DNA of 40,349 nt, taken from assembly GCA_031178805.1 (NCBI GenBank), contig JAPSIJ010000001.1, positions 1-40,349 of the forward strand. Direction: 5' to 3'. Of the stretch, positions 14,732-22,358 are shown in pieces. This DNA is from Cellulomonas sp. (GTDB taxonomy: Bacteria > Actinomycetota > Actinomycetes > Actinomycetales > Cellulomonadaceae). The notes beneath the pieces are model-generated. The model worked only from the letters and a program-made list of their open reading frames with translations, had not been told where the DNA came from and ran no database searches. Position numbers and translations under genes: made by a program. The first letter of the stretch is position 1, and each line of letters starts with the position of its first letter.

Positions 14732-16018
14732 GTGGCTCGCATCGGGGACGGCGCGGACCTTCTCAAGTGCTCGTTCTGCGGGAAGTCGCAGAAGCAGGTC
14801 AAGAAGCTCATCGCGGGTCCGGGTGTCTACATCTGCGACGAGTGCATCGAGCTCTGCAACGAGATCATGGAGGAGGAGCGCGCGGAGGCCACCGAGATCG
14901 GCATGGTGGAGCTGCCCAAGCCGAAGGAGATCTTCGCGTTCCTCGAGCAGTACATCGTCGGCCAGGAGCCCGCCAAGCGGTCGCTCGCGGTCGCCGTCTA
15001 CAACCACTACAAGCGCATCCAGGCGGGCGAGGCCACCCCGACGGTGGGGACGGCCCAGTCCGAGGACGCCGTGGAGATCGCCAAGTCGAACATCCTGCTG
15101 ATCGGCCCCACGGGCTGCGGCAAGACGTACCTGGCGCAGACCCTCGCGCGGATGCTCAACGTCCCGTTCGCCATCGCGGACGCCACGGCCCTCACGGAGG
15201 CGGGCTACGTCGGCGAGGACGTCGAGAACATCCTGCTCAAGCTCATCCAGGCCGCCGACTTCGACGTGAAGAAGGCCGAGACCGGGATCATCTACATCGA
15301 CGAGATCGACAAGATCGCCCGCAAGAGCGAGAACCCGTCGATCACCCGCGACGTGTCCGGCGAGGGCGTGCAGCAGGCGCTGCTGAAGATCCTCGAGGGC
15401 ACGACCGCGTCGGTGCCGCCGCAGGGCGGGCGCAAGCACCCGCACCAGGAGTTCATCCAGATCGACACGACGAACGTGCTGTTCATCGTGGCCGGCGCGT
15501 TCGCCGGGCTGGACGAGATCATCACCTCGCGCGCCGGGCGCCGCGGGATCGGCTTCGGCGCCCCGCTGCACACCGCGGACGACCGCGACGTGTACGGCGA
15601 CGTCATGCCGGAGGACCTGCTGAAGTTCGGGCTGATCCCGGAGTTCATCGGCCGCGTGCCGGTGATCACGACGGTGTCGCCGCTGGACCGCTCGGCGCTG
15701 GTGCGGATCCTCACCGAGCCGCGCAACGCCCTGGTGAAGCAGTACCAGCGGATGTTCGAGATCGACGGCGTCGAGCTCGAGTTCACCGAGGACGCCGTCG
15801 AGGCGATCGCGGAGCAGGCGCTGCTGCGCGGCACCGGCGCCCGCGGCCTGCGCGCCATCATGGAGGAGGTCCTCCAGCAGGTGATGTTCGAGGTGCCGAG
15901 CCGCGACGACGTCGAGCGCGTGGTCGTCAACCGCGGGGTCGTGCTGGAGAACGTCAACCCGACGCTCGTCCCGCGGCAGGCTCCCGCCAAGCGGACGCCC
16001 CGCGAGAAGAGCGCCTGA
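14732..16018 (+). CDS. clpX: ATP-dependent Clp protease ATP-binding subunit ClpX
   Basis: 428 residues. AAA+ unfoldase that feeds substrates to ClpP. Zinc-binding domain with C13, C16, C35 and C38 (LLKCSFCGKSQ ... YICDECIELC); Walker A GPTGCGKT (125-132); pore loop GYVG (158-161); Walker B IIYIDEID (186-193); the sensor region includes GIGFGAP and the C-terminal part LLRGTGARGLRAIMEE. GTG 14732 is preceded by GGAAGGGG. Its own promoter probably lies in 14548-14731; a perfect GGTGACGTCACC palindrome at 14573-14584 is seen there but I cannot name its binder. Confidence 0.97.
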   Translation: MARIGDGADLLKCSFCGKSQKQVKKLIAGPGVYICDECIELCNEIMEEERAEATEIGMVELPKPKEIFAFLEQYIVGQEPAKRSLAVAVYNHYKRIQAGEATPTVGTAQSEDAVEIAKSNILLIGPTGCGKTYLAQTLARMLNVPFAIADATALTEAGYVGEDVENILLKLIQAADFDVKKAETGIIYIDEIDKIARKSENPSITRDVSGEGVQQALLKILEGTTASVPPQGGRKHPHQEFIQIDTTNVLFIVAGAFAGLDEIITSRAGRRGIGFGAPLHTADDRDVYGDVMPEDLLKFGLIPEFIGRVPVITTVSPLDRSALVRILTEPRNALVKQYQRMFEIDGVELEFTEDAVEAIAEQALLRGTGARGLRAIMEEVLQQVMFEVPSRDDVERVVVNRGVVLENVNPTLVPRQAPAKRTPREKSA

Positions 16019-16025
16019 GGGCCCC

Positions 16026-16031
16026 TACGAT
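16026..16031 (+). promoter_or_regulatory. Leaderless -10 box of chorismate mutase
   Basis: TACGAT, 6 nt before GTG 16038 and 7 bp after the clpX stop. The -35 region would lie inside the clpX 3' end. Confidence 0.6.
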
Positions 16032-16037
16032 CGCAGG

Positions 16038-16379
16038 GTGACTGCACCGGCTCCCGTCCCCCCGCCCGAGCTCGCCCGCCTGCGCGGCAGCATCGACAAC
16101 ATCGACGCCGCGCTCGTGCACCTGCTCGCCGAGCGGTTCAAGGCGACCCAGCAGGTCGGCGTGCTGAAGGCGCGGCTGGGCCTGCCGGCGTCGGACCCGG
16201 GCCGGGAGGCCCAGCAGGTCGCCCGGCTGCGGGACCTGGCGCACCAGGCGGACCTGGACCCGGTGTTCGCGGAGAAGTTCCTCGCGTTCATCGTGGAGGA
16301 GGTCATCCGGCACCACGAGGCGATCGCCGCGGGCCCGGACGGCCAGGGCGCCCAGGACGGCGGCGCGGCGACCGCCTGA
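16038..16379 (+). CDS. Chorismate mutase (AroQ type)
   Basis: 113 residues. All-helical enzyme converting chorismate to prephenate for Phe/Tyr synthesis. ELARLRGSIDNIDAALVHLLAERFKATQQVGVLKAR (about 10-45) shows the usual R..ID.ID..L..LL.ER pattern with the Arg and Lys of the active site; the second and third helices follow, with EFLAFIVEEVIRHHE-like packing near 80-100. GTG 16038 is chosen from the adjacent -10 box and the lack of a ribosome site. It lies 19 bp after clpX, which seems chance neighbourhood rather than shared function. Confidence 0.9.
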   Translation: MTAPAPVPPPELARLRGSIDNIDAALVHLLAERFKATQQVGVLKARLGLPASDPGREAQQVARLRDLAHQADLDPVFAEKFLAFIVEEVIRHHEAIAAGPDGQGAQDGGAATA

Positions 16380-16518
16380 TCGCCGCCGACCGGGCTCCCG
16401 GAGTGGCGCGACGCCCGGGCCTGGCGCAGGGTGGGAGAGGTCAGGACCGGTCGGCCGGTGCGGCCCGGCAGGCGCTCCGCCGGCACGACCGACCCACCCG
16501 ATCTCCGGAGGTCGCCCT

Positions 16519-17721
16519 GTGGAACTGCACTGGCTCAAGCCCCTGCTCGGCCGTCCCGCCCCGTTCGTGACGGTCCACCTCGACGCCACCCGCGCCGACG
16601 CGTCCGGTGACGAGGAGGTGGCGGGCCGCTGGCGGTCCCTGCGGCGGGAGCTCGAGGGCTCCGGCGCCTCGGCGGCCGTCCTGGACGACCTCGAGGAGCG
16701 CGTCACCCGCCCCACCGGCGTCGCGGGCCCGCACGGCCGCGTGCTCGTCGCCGACGCCGAGGGCGTGGTGATCGACCGGGTGCTGAAGGAGCCGCCGGCG
16801 CAGTCCACCGCGGTGCTCGACGACGTCCCGATGCTGCTGCCCGCCGTCCGGGTCGCCGACCAGGCCACCCGCTACCTGCTGGTCGAGGTCGACCGGCAGG
16901 GCGCGGACCTCACCTGGTCGGACGGCTCCGGGCTGCGGACCGTGGAGAAGGAGTCCGTCGAGGGCGACCACGACGAGCTCCGCAAGGTCAAGGAGACCGG
17001 GGACGGCTGGCGCAGCCGCCGCGTGCAGATGCGCGCCGAGGACTCCTGGGAGCGCAACGCCGAGACCGTCGCCGCCGAGCTGGACCGGCAGGTCATCGAG
17101 CGGCACCCCGAGATCGTCCTGGTCACCGGGGACGTCCGCGCCGTGTCGCTGCTGTGCCACGCGGTCGGCAGCCGGACGAAGGACCTGGTCGTCGAGGTGC
17201 AGGGCGGCTCCCGAGCGGACGGCGTGAACCAGGAGGTGTTCCAGCAGCGGGTCGCCGAGGCGCTCGAGGAGTTCCGCCAGCGCCGCCGCGAGGACGCCCT
17301 CGAGCGCTACCGCTCCGAGCTGGGCCGCGGGGGAGCGGCGGTGACCTCGGTGGACGACGTGGTGACCGTGCTGCAGCGCGGCCAGGTCCGCGAGCTGATC
17401 CTGCACGAGGACGTCACGCTGCCGGGCTCGCCGCTGGCCGAGCGCCGGCTGTGGGTCGGCCCCGAGCCGCTGCACATCGCGACGTCCCGGGCGGACCTGG
17501 AGGGCATCGGCGTGACCGAGGGCGCCCGGGAGATGCCGGCCGACGTGGCGCTGATGCGCGCCGCGCTCGGCCAGGACGCCGGCCTGACGCTGGCGCCCGA
17601 CGGCCAGGTCGAGGTCGTCGACGGCATCGGCGCGGTGCTCCGGTGGAACGACGGCTCCACGCCCAGCGAGGCGGTGCCCACCCAGTCCGGCGACCAGAAC
17701 CGCCTGCACGACGTGGTCTGA
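16519..17721 (+). CDS. Rv2629/Vms1-like (bacterial archaeo-eukaryotic release factor family) protein
   Basis: 400 residues. Resembles mycobacterial Rv2629 and the baeRF group related to eRF1 and to Vms1/ANKZF1, which cut peptidyl-tRNA on stalled ribosomes. Visible: MELHWLKPLLGRPAPFVTVHLDATR, RVLVADAEGVVIDRVL, VRVADQATRYLLVEVDRQGADL, EIVLVTGDVRAVSLLCHAVG, a charged helix VFQQRVAEALEEFRQRRREDALERY, and VDDVVTVLQRGQVRELILHEDV. A canonical GGQ tripeptide is absent, so activity is uncertain. GTG 16519 follows CCGGAGG. It follows clpX and chorismate mutase; a link to Clp-mediated rescue of stalled nascent chains is speculation. Confidence 0.75.
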   Translation: MELHWLKPLLGRPAPFVTVHLDATRADASGDEEVAGRWRSLRRELEGSGASAAVLDDLEERVTRPTGVAGPHGRVLVADAEGVVIDRVLKEPPAQSTAVLDDVPMLLPAVRVADQATRYLLVEVDRQGADLTWSDGSGLRTVEKESVEGDHDELRKVKETGDGWRSRRVQMRAEDSWERNAETVAAELDRQVIERHPEIVLVTGDVRAVSLLCHAVGSRTKDLVVEVQGGSRADGVNQEVFQQRVAEALEEFRQRRREDALERYRSELGRGGAAVTSVDDVVTVLQRGQVRELILHEDVTLPGSPLAERRLWVGPEPLHIATSRADLEGIGVTEGAREMPADVALMRAALGQDAGLTLAPDGQVEVVDGIGAVLRWNDGSTPSEAVPTQSGDQNRLHDVV

Positions 17722-17742
17722 CGCCCGGCACCCGGCACGCCG

Positions 17743-17787
17743 CGAGCCCGGCGGTCGCCCCCCGCGAGGGGGCGTCCGCCGGGCTCG
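17743..17787. terminator. Two-way terminator
   Basis: CGAGCCCGGCGG (17743-17754) pairs with 17776-17787, and the inner CGCCCCC/GGGGGCG pairs with one T-T mismatch between the two stems. It sits between convergent genes (stops at 17721 and 17824). Confidence 0.85.
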
Positions 17788-17823
17788 TCGCAATCCCGGT
17801 GCGGGTCCGGCCCGCGGGAGGCG

Positions 17824-19638
17824 TCAGTGCGCGCGGGTGTCCACGTACAGCTCCTCGACGTCCGCCGCGAAGTCCTTCAGCACCAGCGCGCGCTTCACCT
17901 TCAGCGAGGGGGTGAGGTAGCCGTTCGCCTCGGTGAAGTCGCCGTCCAGCACCCGCACCTTGCGGATCGACTCGGCGCGGGACACCGCCTCGTTCGCGCG
18001 GGCGGCGGCGCGGTCCAGCGCGGCGAGCACCTCGGGGTGGGTCGCGGCGGCACGGGCGTCCATCGGGGGCAGGCCGTGCATGGCGAGCCAGCCGGGCAGC
18101 ATGTCGGCGTCCAGGGTGACCAGCGCGCCGATGAACGGGCGGCCGTCGCCCACCACGACCACCTGGCTGACCAGCGGGTGGCCGCGGAACCGGTCCTCCA
18201 GCACCGCCGGGGCGACGTTCTTGCCGCCGGCGGTGACGATCAGCTCCTTCGCGCGGCCGGTGAGCCGCAGGTAGCCGTCGTCGTCCAGCGTGCCGATGTC
18301 GCCGGTGGCGAACCAGCCGTCGGCGTCCAGCACCTCGGCGGTCGCGGCGGCGTCGTCGTGGTACCCGCGGAACACGTGCGGGCCCTTGGCGAACACGTTG
18401 CCCTCGTCGTCCACCCGCAGCGAGGTGCCGGGGTAGGCGGGGCCGACGGTGCCGATCTTGGTCAGGCCCGGGCGGTTCACCGCGGAGGGGGCGGTGGTCT
18501 CGGTCAGGCCGTAGCCCTCGAGCACCACCAGGCCGAGCCCGCGGAAGTAGTGGCCGAGCCGCTCGCCCAGGGGAGCGCCGCCGGAGATCGCGTACCGCAG
18601 GCTGCCGCCCATCGCGTCCCGCAGCTTGCGCAGCACCAGCGTGGTCGCCAGGGCGTGCGCCGCCTTGAGCTGCGCGGACGGGCCGGCCTCGGTGTCCAGG
18701 GCGCGCGAGTAGGTGATCGACACCTTCGCGGCCCAGCGGAACAGCCTGAGCTTCGCGCCGTGGCCGGCCTTCTGCTCCGCGGAGTTGTAGACCTTCTCGA
18801 ACACCCGCGGCACGGCCAGGATGTACGTCGGCCGGTACGACGCGAAGTCGGCCAGCAGGTTCCGGGTGTCCGGGGTGTGGCCGAGCGGGGAGCCCGCCTC
18901 GATCGCGACCATCTGGATGAACCGCGCGAACACGTGGGCGAGCGGCATGAACAGCAGCGTCCGGGAGCCCGGGGTCGCGCACACGTCGTGCAGCGCCGCG
19001 ACGCCGTTGCGCGCGTTGTCCACGAAGTTGCCGTGGCTGAGCTCGACGCCCTTCGGCCGGCCCGTGGTGCCGGAGGTGTAGATGATCGTCGCGAGGTCGT
19101 CGGCCGTGGCCAGCGCGCGGCGGCGCTCGATCTCGCCGTCCGCGACGCCCGCGCCGTCGGCGACCAGGCCCGCGAGCCCGCCCTCGTCGATGACCACCAC
19201 GTCGCGCACCGCCGGGACGGCCTCCCGCACGTGGGCGACGACCGCGGCGTGCGCGGCGGTCTCCACGACGACGAGCGAGGCGCCGGAGCTCGACAGGATC
19301 CACTCCACCTGCTCGGCGGAGGACGTCTCGTAGACCGGCACGCCGACGCCGCCGGCGAACCAGATCGCGAAGTCGGTCAGCGTCCACTCGTACCGGGTCC
19401 GCGACATGATCGCGACGCGGTCCCCGGGCTGGACGCCCCGGGCGGCGAGGCCCTTGGCGAGCGCGGTGACCTCGCGGACGAACTCCGCGGCGGTGACCGG
19501 CGTCCAGGTGCCGCCGAGGCCGGTGGACCGCTCGATCAGCACGCTGGACGCGCCGCGGGCGAGGCGGGCGAGCAGCAGGCCCGGCACGTTCAGCGCGGGG
19601 TCGTGCGGGACGGGGGTCTCGGCGCTGAACTCGCGCAT
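17824..19638 (-). CDS. Long-chain fatty acid--CoA ligase (FadD15-like)
   Basis: 604 residues. Activates fatty acids via an acyl-AMP to acyl-CoA. Motifs: the P-loop TIIYTSGTTGRPKGVELSHGN, the YGLTETTAPSAVN A5 region, DGWFATGDIGTLDDDGYLRLTGRAKELI, and the C-terminal GDFTEANGYLTPSLKVKRALVLKDF ending, which is the pattern of the AMP-dependent synthetases close to FadD15/FAA1. ATG 19638 has AGGAG; the longer frame to 19719 is rejected because it would begin inside the -10 box TAGCAT (19723-19718). It lies downstream of the ABC transporter operon with its own promoter. Confidence 0.93.
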   Translation of the reverse strand: MREFSAETPVPHDPALNVPGLLLARLARGASSVLIERSTGLGGTWTPVTAAEFVREVTALAKGLAARGVQPGDRVAIMSRTRYEWTLTDFAIWFAGGVGVPVYETSSAEQVEWILSSSGASLVVVETAAHAAVVAHVREAVPAVRDVVVIDEGGLAGLVADGAGVADGEIERRRALATADDLATIIYTSGTTGRPKGVELSHGNFVDNARNGVAALHDVCATPGSRTLLFMPLAHVFARFIQMVAIEAGSPLGHTPDTRNLLADFASYRPTYILAVPRVFEKVYNSAEQKAGHGAKLRLFRWAAKVSITYSRALDTEAGPSAQLKAAHALATTLVLRKLRDAMGGSLRYAISGGAPLGERLGHYFRGLGLVVLEGYGLTETTAPSAVNRPGLTKIGTVGPAYPGTSLRVDDEGNVFAKGPHVFRGYHDDAAATAEVLDADGWFATGDIGTLDDDGYLRLTGRAKELIVTAGGKNVAPAVLEDRFRGHPLVSQVVVVGDGRPFIGALVTLDADMLPGWLAMHGLPPMDARAAATHPEVLAALDRAAARANEAVSRAESIRKVRVLDGDFTEANGYLTPSLKVKRALVLKDFAADVEELYVDTRAH

Positions 19639-19717
19639 CGGTGCTCCTGGTCGGGCGGGTGCGGACCACGGCCGTACCCGGGACCGCCCCAGACGAGCGG
19701 CGACGGCCGTGGCGGCC

Positions 19718-19723
19718 ATGCTA
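19718..19723 (-). promoter_or_regulatory. -10 box of the fatty acyl-CoA ligase gene
   Basis: TAGCAT on the minus strand, about 80 nt before ATG 19638. The predicted leader carries the AGGAG ribosome site. Just upstream are nearly three copies of a GGGCGCCGGGTC 12-mer (plus-strand reading, 19750-19778). Confidence 0.5.
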
Positions 19724-19770
19724 GCGGCCGGCCGCGCGGGGCCGGGCCGGGCGCCGGGTCGGGCGCCGGG

Positions 19771-20550
19771 TCAGGCGCCCGTCGGGTGCAGCACGCGCTG
19801 CAGGAACGCCTGCGTGCGCTCCTCGCGCGGCGCGCCGATCACCTGGTCCGCCGGGCCGTCCTCGACCACGACGCCGCCGTCCATGAACACCACCCGGTCG
19901 CCGACGTCGCGCGCGAACGCCATCTCGTGGGTCACGACGATCATCGTCATCCCGGCGTCCGCGAGGTCGCGCATCACGGCGAGCACGTCGCCGACCAGCT
20001 CGGGGTCGAGGGCCGAGGTCGGCTCGTCGAACAGCATGAGCTGCGGGTCCATCGACAGCGCCCGCGCGATCGCGACCCGCTGCTGCTGGCCGCCGGAGAG
20101 CTGCCCGGGGTGGGCGTCGGCGCGGTCGGCGAGCCCGACCCGCGCCAGGTTGGCGCGGGCGATCCGCTCGGCCTCGTCCCTGGACCGCTTGAGCACCTGC
20201 CGCTGGGCGATGGTGCAGTTGTCCAGCACCGTGCGGTGCGCGAACAGGTTGAACTGCTGGAACACCATGCCGACGTGCGTGCGCACCCGGTCGATGTCGA
20301 CGTCGGGGTCGGTGACCTCGACGCCGAGCACCTCCACGGTGCCGCCGGTCGGCTGCTCCAGCAGGTTCACGCAGCGCAGCAGGGTCGACTTGCCGGACCC
20401 GGACGGGCCGATCACGCAGACCACCTCGCCGGCGTGCACGTCCAGGTCGATGCCGGTGAGCACCTCGCGCTCGCCGAACGCCTTGCGGAGCCCGGCGATG
20501 CGCACCACGGGGCCGGTCGTCGCGGGCGTGGTGGTCGCGGGGGTGGTCAT
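19771..20550 (-). CDS. Polar amino-acid ABC transporter, ATP-binding protein (GlnQ/HisP-like)
   Basis: 259 residues. Energises amino-acid uptake. Walker A GPSGSGKSTLLRCVN, Q-loop in VGMVFQQFNLF, signature LSGGQQQRVAIARAL, Walker B QLMLFDEPTSALDPE and the H-switch VTHEMAFARD are all intact. The 12-residue N-terminal Thr/Pro/Ala stretch precedes the fold. The ATG at 20550 overlaps the permease stop by 4 nt, so the subunits are translationally coupled. Last gene of the three-gene transporter operon. Confidence 0.95.
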   Translation of the reverse strand: MTTPATTTPATTGPVVRIAGLRKAFGEREVLTGIDLDVHAGEVVCVIGPSGSGKSTLLRCVNLLEQPTGGTVEVLGVEVTDPDVDIDRVRTHVGMVFQQFNLFAHRTVLDNCTIAQRQVLKRSRDEAERIARANLARVGLADRADAHPGQLSGGQQQRVAIARALSMDPQLMLFDEPTSALDPELVGDVLAVMRDLADAGMTMIVVTHEMAFARDVGDRVVFMDGGVVVEDGPADQVIGAPREERTQAFLQRVLHPTGA

Positions 20551-21395
20551 GAGCGGCTCCTCGCGCCGGTGCGCTTCTCCAGGTACCGGGCCAGCTGGCC
20601 CAGCGGCAGGGTGATCAGCAGGTAGCAGGCGCCGATCAGGAACAGCGGCGTCAGGCCGCCCGCGGCGCTGTTCAGGGCGTCCCGGCCGATCTTGGTCAGG
20701 TCGTACTGGCTCACCGCCAGGCCGAGCAGGAACACCAGCGAGGTGTCCTTGGTCAGCAGGATGAACTCGTTCGTCATCGGCGGCAGCACGATCCGGAACG
20801 CCTGCGGGACCACGACGGTCCGCAGCGTCCGGCCGTGCGACATGCCCAGGGAGCGCGCCGCCTCGACCTGCCCGCGCGGCACCGCCTGGATGCCGGCGCG
20901 CAGGGTCTCGGCGATGTACGCCGCGGACACCAGGCCGAGCGCGAGCGCGGCCTTGGTGGTGACGGAGCCGATGTTCACGCCGAACGCGATCGGCACGGCG
21001 TAGCCGAACGAGATCACGACGAGCAGCGCGGGGATGCCGCGGAAGAACTCGATGTAGACGGTGGCGATCCACCGGTACAGCCCGACGGCGGACAGCCGCA
21101 TCAGCGCCAGGACGGTGCCGAGCGACAGGCCCACCGCGAACCCGGCGACCGTGTACGTCAGCGTGTTGCGGAACGCGGTCGGCAGCTGCGGCAGCATGGC
21201 CCGCGCGGCCTCGACGTTGAAGAAGTTGGTGCCGACGTTCTCCCAGTCCACCGCCGCGGCGACGGCGGCGAGGACCAGGACCAGCAGCCCGTACTGCGCG
21301 GCCCGGAACGCCCGGGCCCGCTTGCGGGGGCTCCACCGGCGCCGGGACGCCGGCAGCGTCCCGGGCGCCGGTGCGGTGGTCGAGGTCGCCGCCAC
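20547..21395 (-). CDS. Polar amino-acid ABC transporter, permease
   Basis: 282 residues. After a basic cytoplasmic N-terminus (SRRRWSPRKRARAFRAAQYG) come five or six membrane segments; PQLPTAFRNTLTYTVAGFAVGLSLG is the start of the HisM/GlnP-type domain, and EAARSLGMSHGRTLRTVVVPQAFRIVLPPMTNEFI is the EAA loop that contacts the ATPase. Only one permease gene is present, so it probably works as a homodimer. GTG 21395 begins 1 nt after the TGA of the binding protein. Confidence 0.94.
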   Translation of the reverse strand: MAATSTTAPAPGTLPASRRRWSPRKRARAFRAAQYGLLVLVLAAVAAAVDWENVGTNFFNVEAARAMLPQLPTAFRNTLTYTVAGFAVGLSLGTVLALMRLSAVGLYRWIATVYIEFFRGIPALLVVISFGYAVPIAFGVNIGSVTTKAALALGLVSAAYIAETLRAGIQAVPRGQVEAARSLGMSHGRTLRTVVVPQAFRIVLPPMTNEFILLTKDTSLVFLLGLAVSQYDLTKIGRDALNSAAGGLTPLFLIGACYLLITLPLGQLARYLEKRTGARSRS

Positions 21396-21396
21396 G

Positions 21397-22218
21397 TCAG
21401 CCGTCCGACGGGCTGGGCTCGGCGGTCGACGAGGCCGGCGCGGTGCCGATGTGCCGGGTGTAGATGTCGTCGTACGTGCCGTCCTCGCGGATCCGCTCCA
21501 GGGTGCCGTTCACGGCGTCGAGCAGGGCGGTGTTGCCCTTCTTCACGCCGAGGCCGTACTGCTCGCCGGTGGAGAAGTTCGCGCCGATCTCGAAGCCCTC
21601 GGAGACGAACGGGCCGAGCACGGCGATGTCGTTCACCGCGGCGTCGATCTGGCCGGTCTTCAGCGCCTGGATCTGCAGGCCGAGGTCCTCGAACTGGACC
21701 GTCTCGAGGCCGTTCTCGGTGGCCCAGGTCTCGCCGGTGGTGGCCTGCTGCACGCCGACCGTCCTGCCCTCCAGCGACTCGACGCTGTCGAGGTCCGAGC
21801 CCTCCGGGACCAGCAGGCCCTGGTCGGCGTCGAAGTACGGGTCGGAGAAGTCGATCTTCGCCTGCCGCTCCTCGGTGATGGTGATGCCGGAGGCGACGAC
21901 GTCGCAGTTGTCCGTGTTCAGGTCCGCGCCGGACTGGATGCCCTCGAACGGCGTGACCTTGGTGACCAGCTCGACGCCCAGGTCGTCGGCGACCTCGCGC
22001 ACGATGTCGATGTCGAGGCCGACGACCTCGCCGTCCTCCTCGTACTCGAACGGCTCGTAGGGCGGGTTGGTGCAGACGGTGAGCGAGCCGGCGGTGACCA
22101 GCTCGACGCCGCCCTCGGAGGCCTCGCCGGAGGCGGCGTCGTCGCCACCGCCGCACGCGGCCAGCAGGAGGGTCGCCGCGACGGCGGCGGGGAGGACGGC
22201 GAGGTGACGCGTGCGCAT
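21397..22218 (-). CDS. Polar amino-acid ABC transporter, substrate-binding lipoprotein
   Basis: 273 residues. Signal peptide with lipobox LLAAC (lipid-modified C22), then a Gly/Asp/Ser linker and the SBP family 3 fold: LTVCTNPPYEPFEYEEDGEVVGLDIDIVREV, CDVVASGITITEERQAKIDFSDPYF, and LKTGQIDAAVNDIAVLGPF. These positions line the amino-acid pocket; the exact ligand cannot be told. ATG 22218 has AGGAG upstream; the longer frame to 22281 crosses the promoter. First gene of the operon. Confidence 0.95.
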   Translation of the reverse strand: MRTRHLAVLPAAVAATLLLAACGGGDDAASGEASEGGVELVTAGSLTVCTNPPYEPFEYEEDGEVVGLDIDIVREVADDLGVELVTKVTPFEGIQSGADLNTDNCDVVASGITITEERQAKIDFSDPYFDADQGLLVPEGSDLDSVESLEGRTVGVQQATTGETWATENGLETVQFEDLGLQIQALKTGQIDAAVNDIAVLGPFVSEGFEIGANFSTGEQYGLGVKKGNTALLDAVNGTLERIREDGTYDDIYTRHIGTAPASSTAEPSPSDG

Positions 22219-22252
22219 GGGGGAACTCCTCGTGGGGGACACCGACCGCAAA

Positions 22253-22285
22253 ACTATACGTGGCTGACGATACGTATGCATAACT
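22253..22285 (-). promoter_or_regulatory. AT-rich promoter and repeat cluster before the ABC operon
   Basis: Within very GC-rich DNA this stretch stands out. On the minus strand TATAGT (22258-22253) is a good -10 box. Read on the plus strand, ATACGT occurs at 22256-22261 and again at 22270-22275, a 14-bp period, and the second copy is part of the palindrome ATACGTAT followed by ATGCAT. The repeats overlap and lie just upstream of the -10 box, as expected for a regulator site. Confidence 0.55.
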
Positions 22286-22358
22286 CGCCAGCGAGGCTCC
22301 CACCCAGGGTCGCACGCCGCGGCGCACCCCCGGGCGTCCGGGGGCGCGCCGGGCGGGG

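Noticed and set aside
19639..19719. An N-terminal extension of the acyl-CoA ligase to ATG 19719
   Set aside because: That ATG lies in the -10 box TAGCAT, and ATG 19638 has a good AGGAG ribosome site.
19750..19778. Nearly three copies of GGGCGCCGGGTC after the ABC ATPase gene
   Set aside because: Short, GC-rich and in an intergenic spot; most likely replication slippage. No function assigned.
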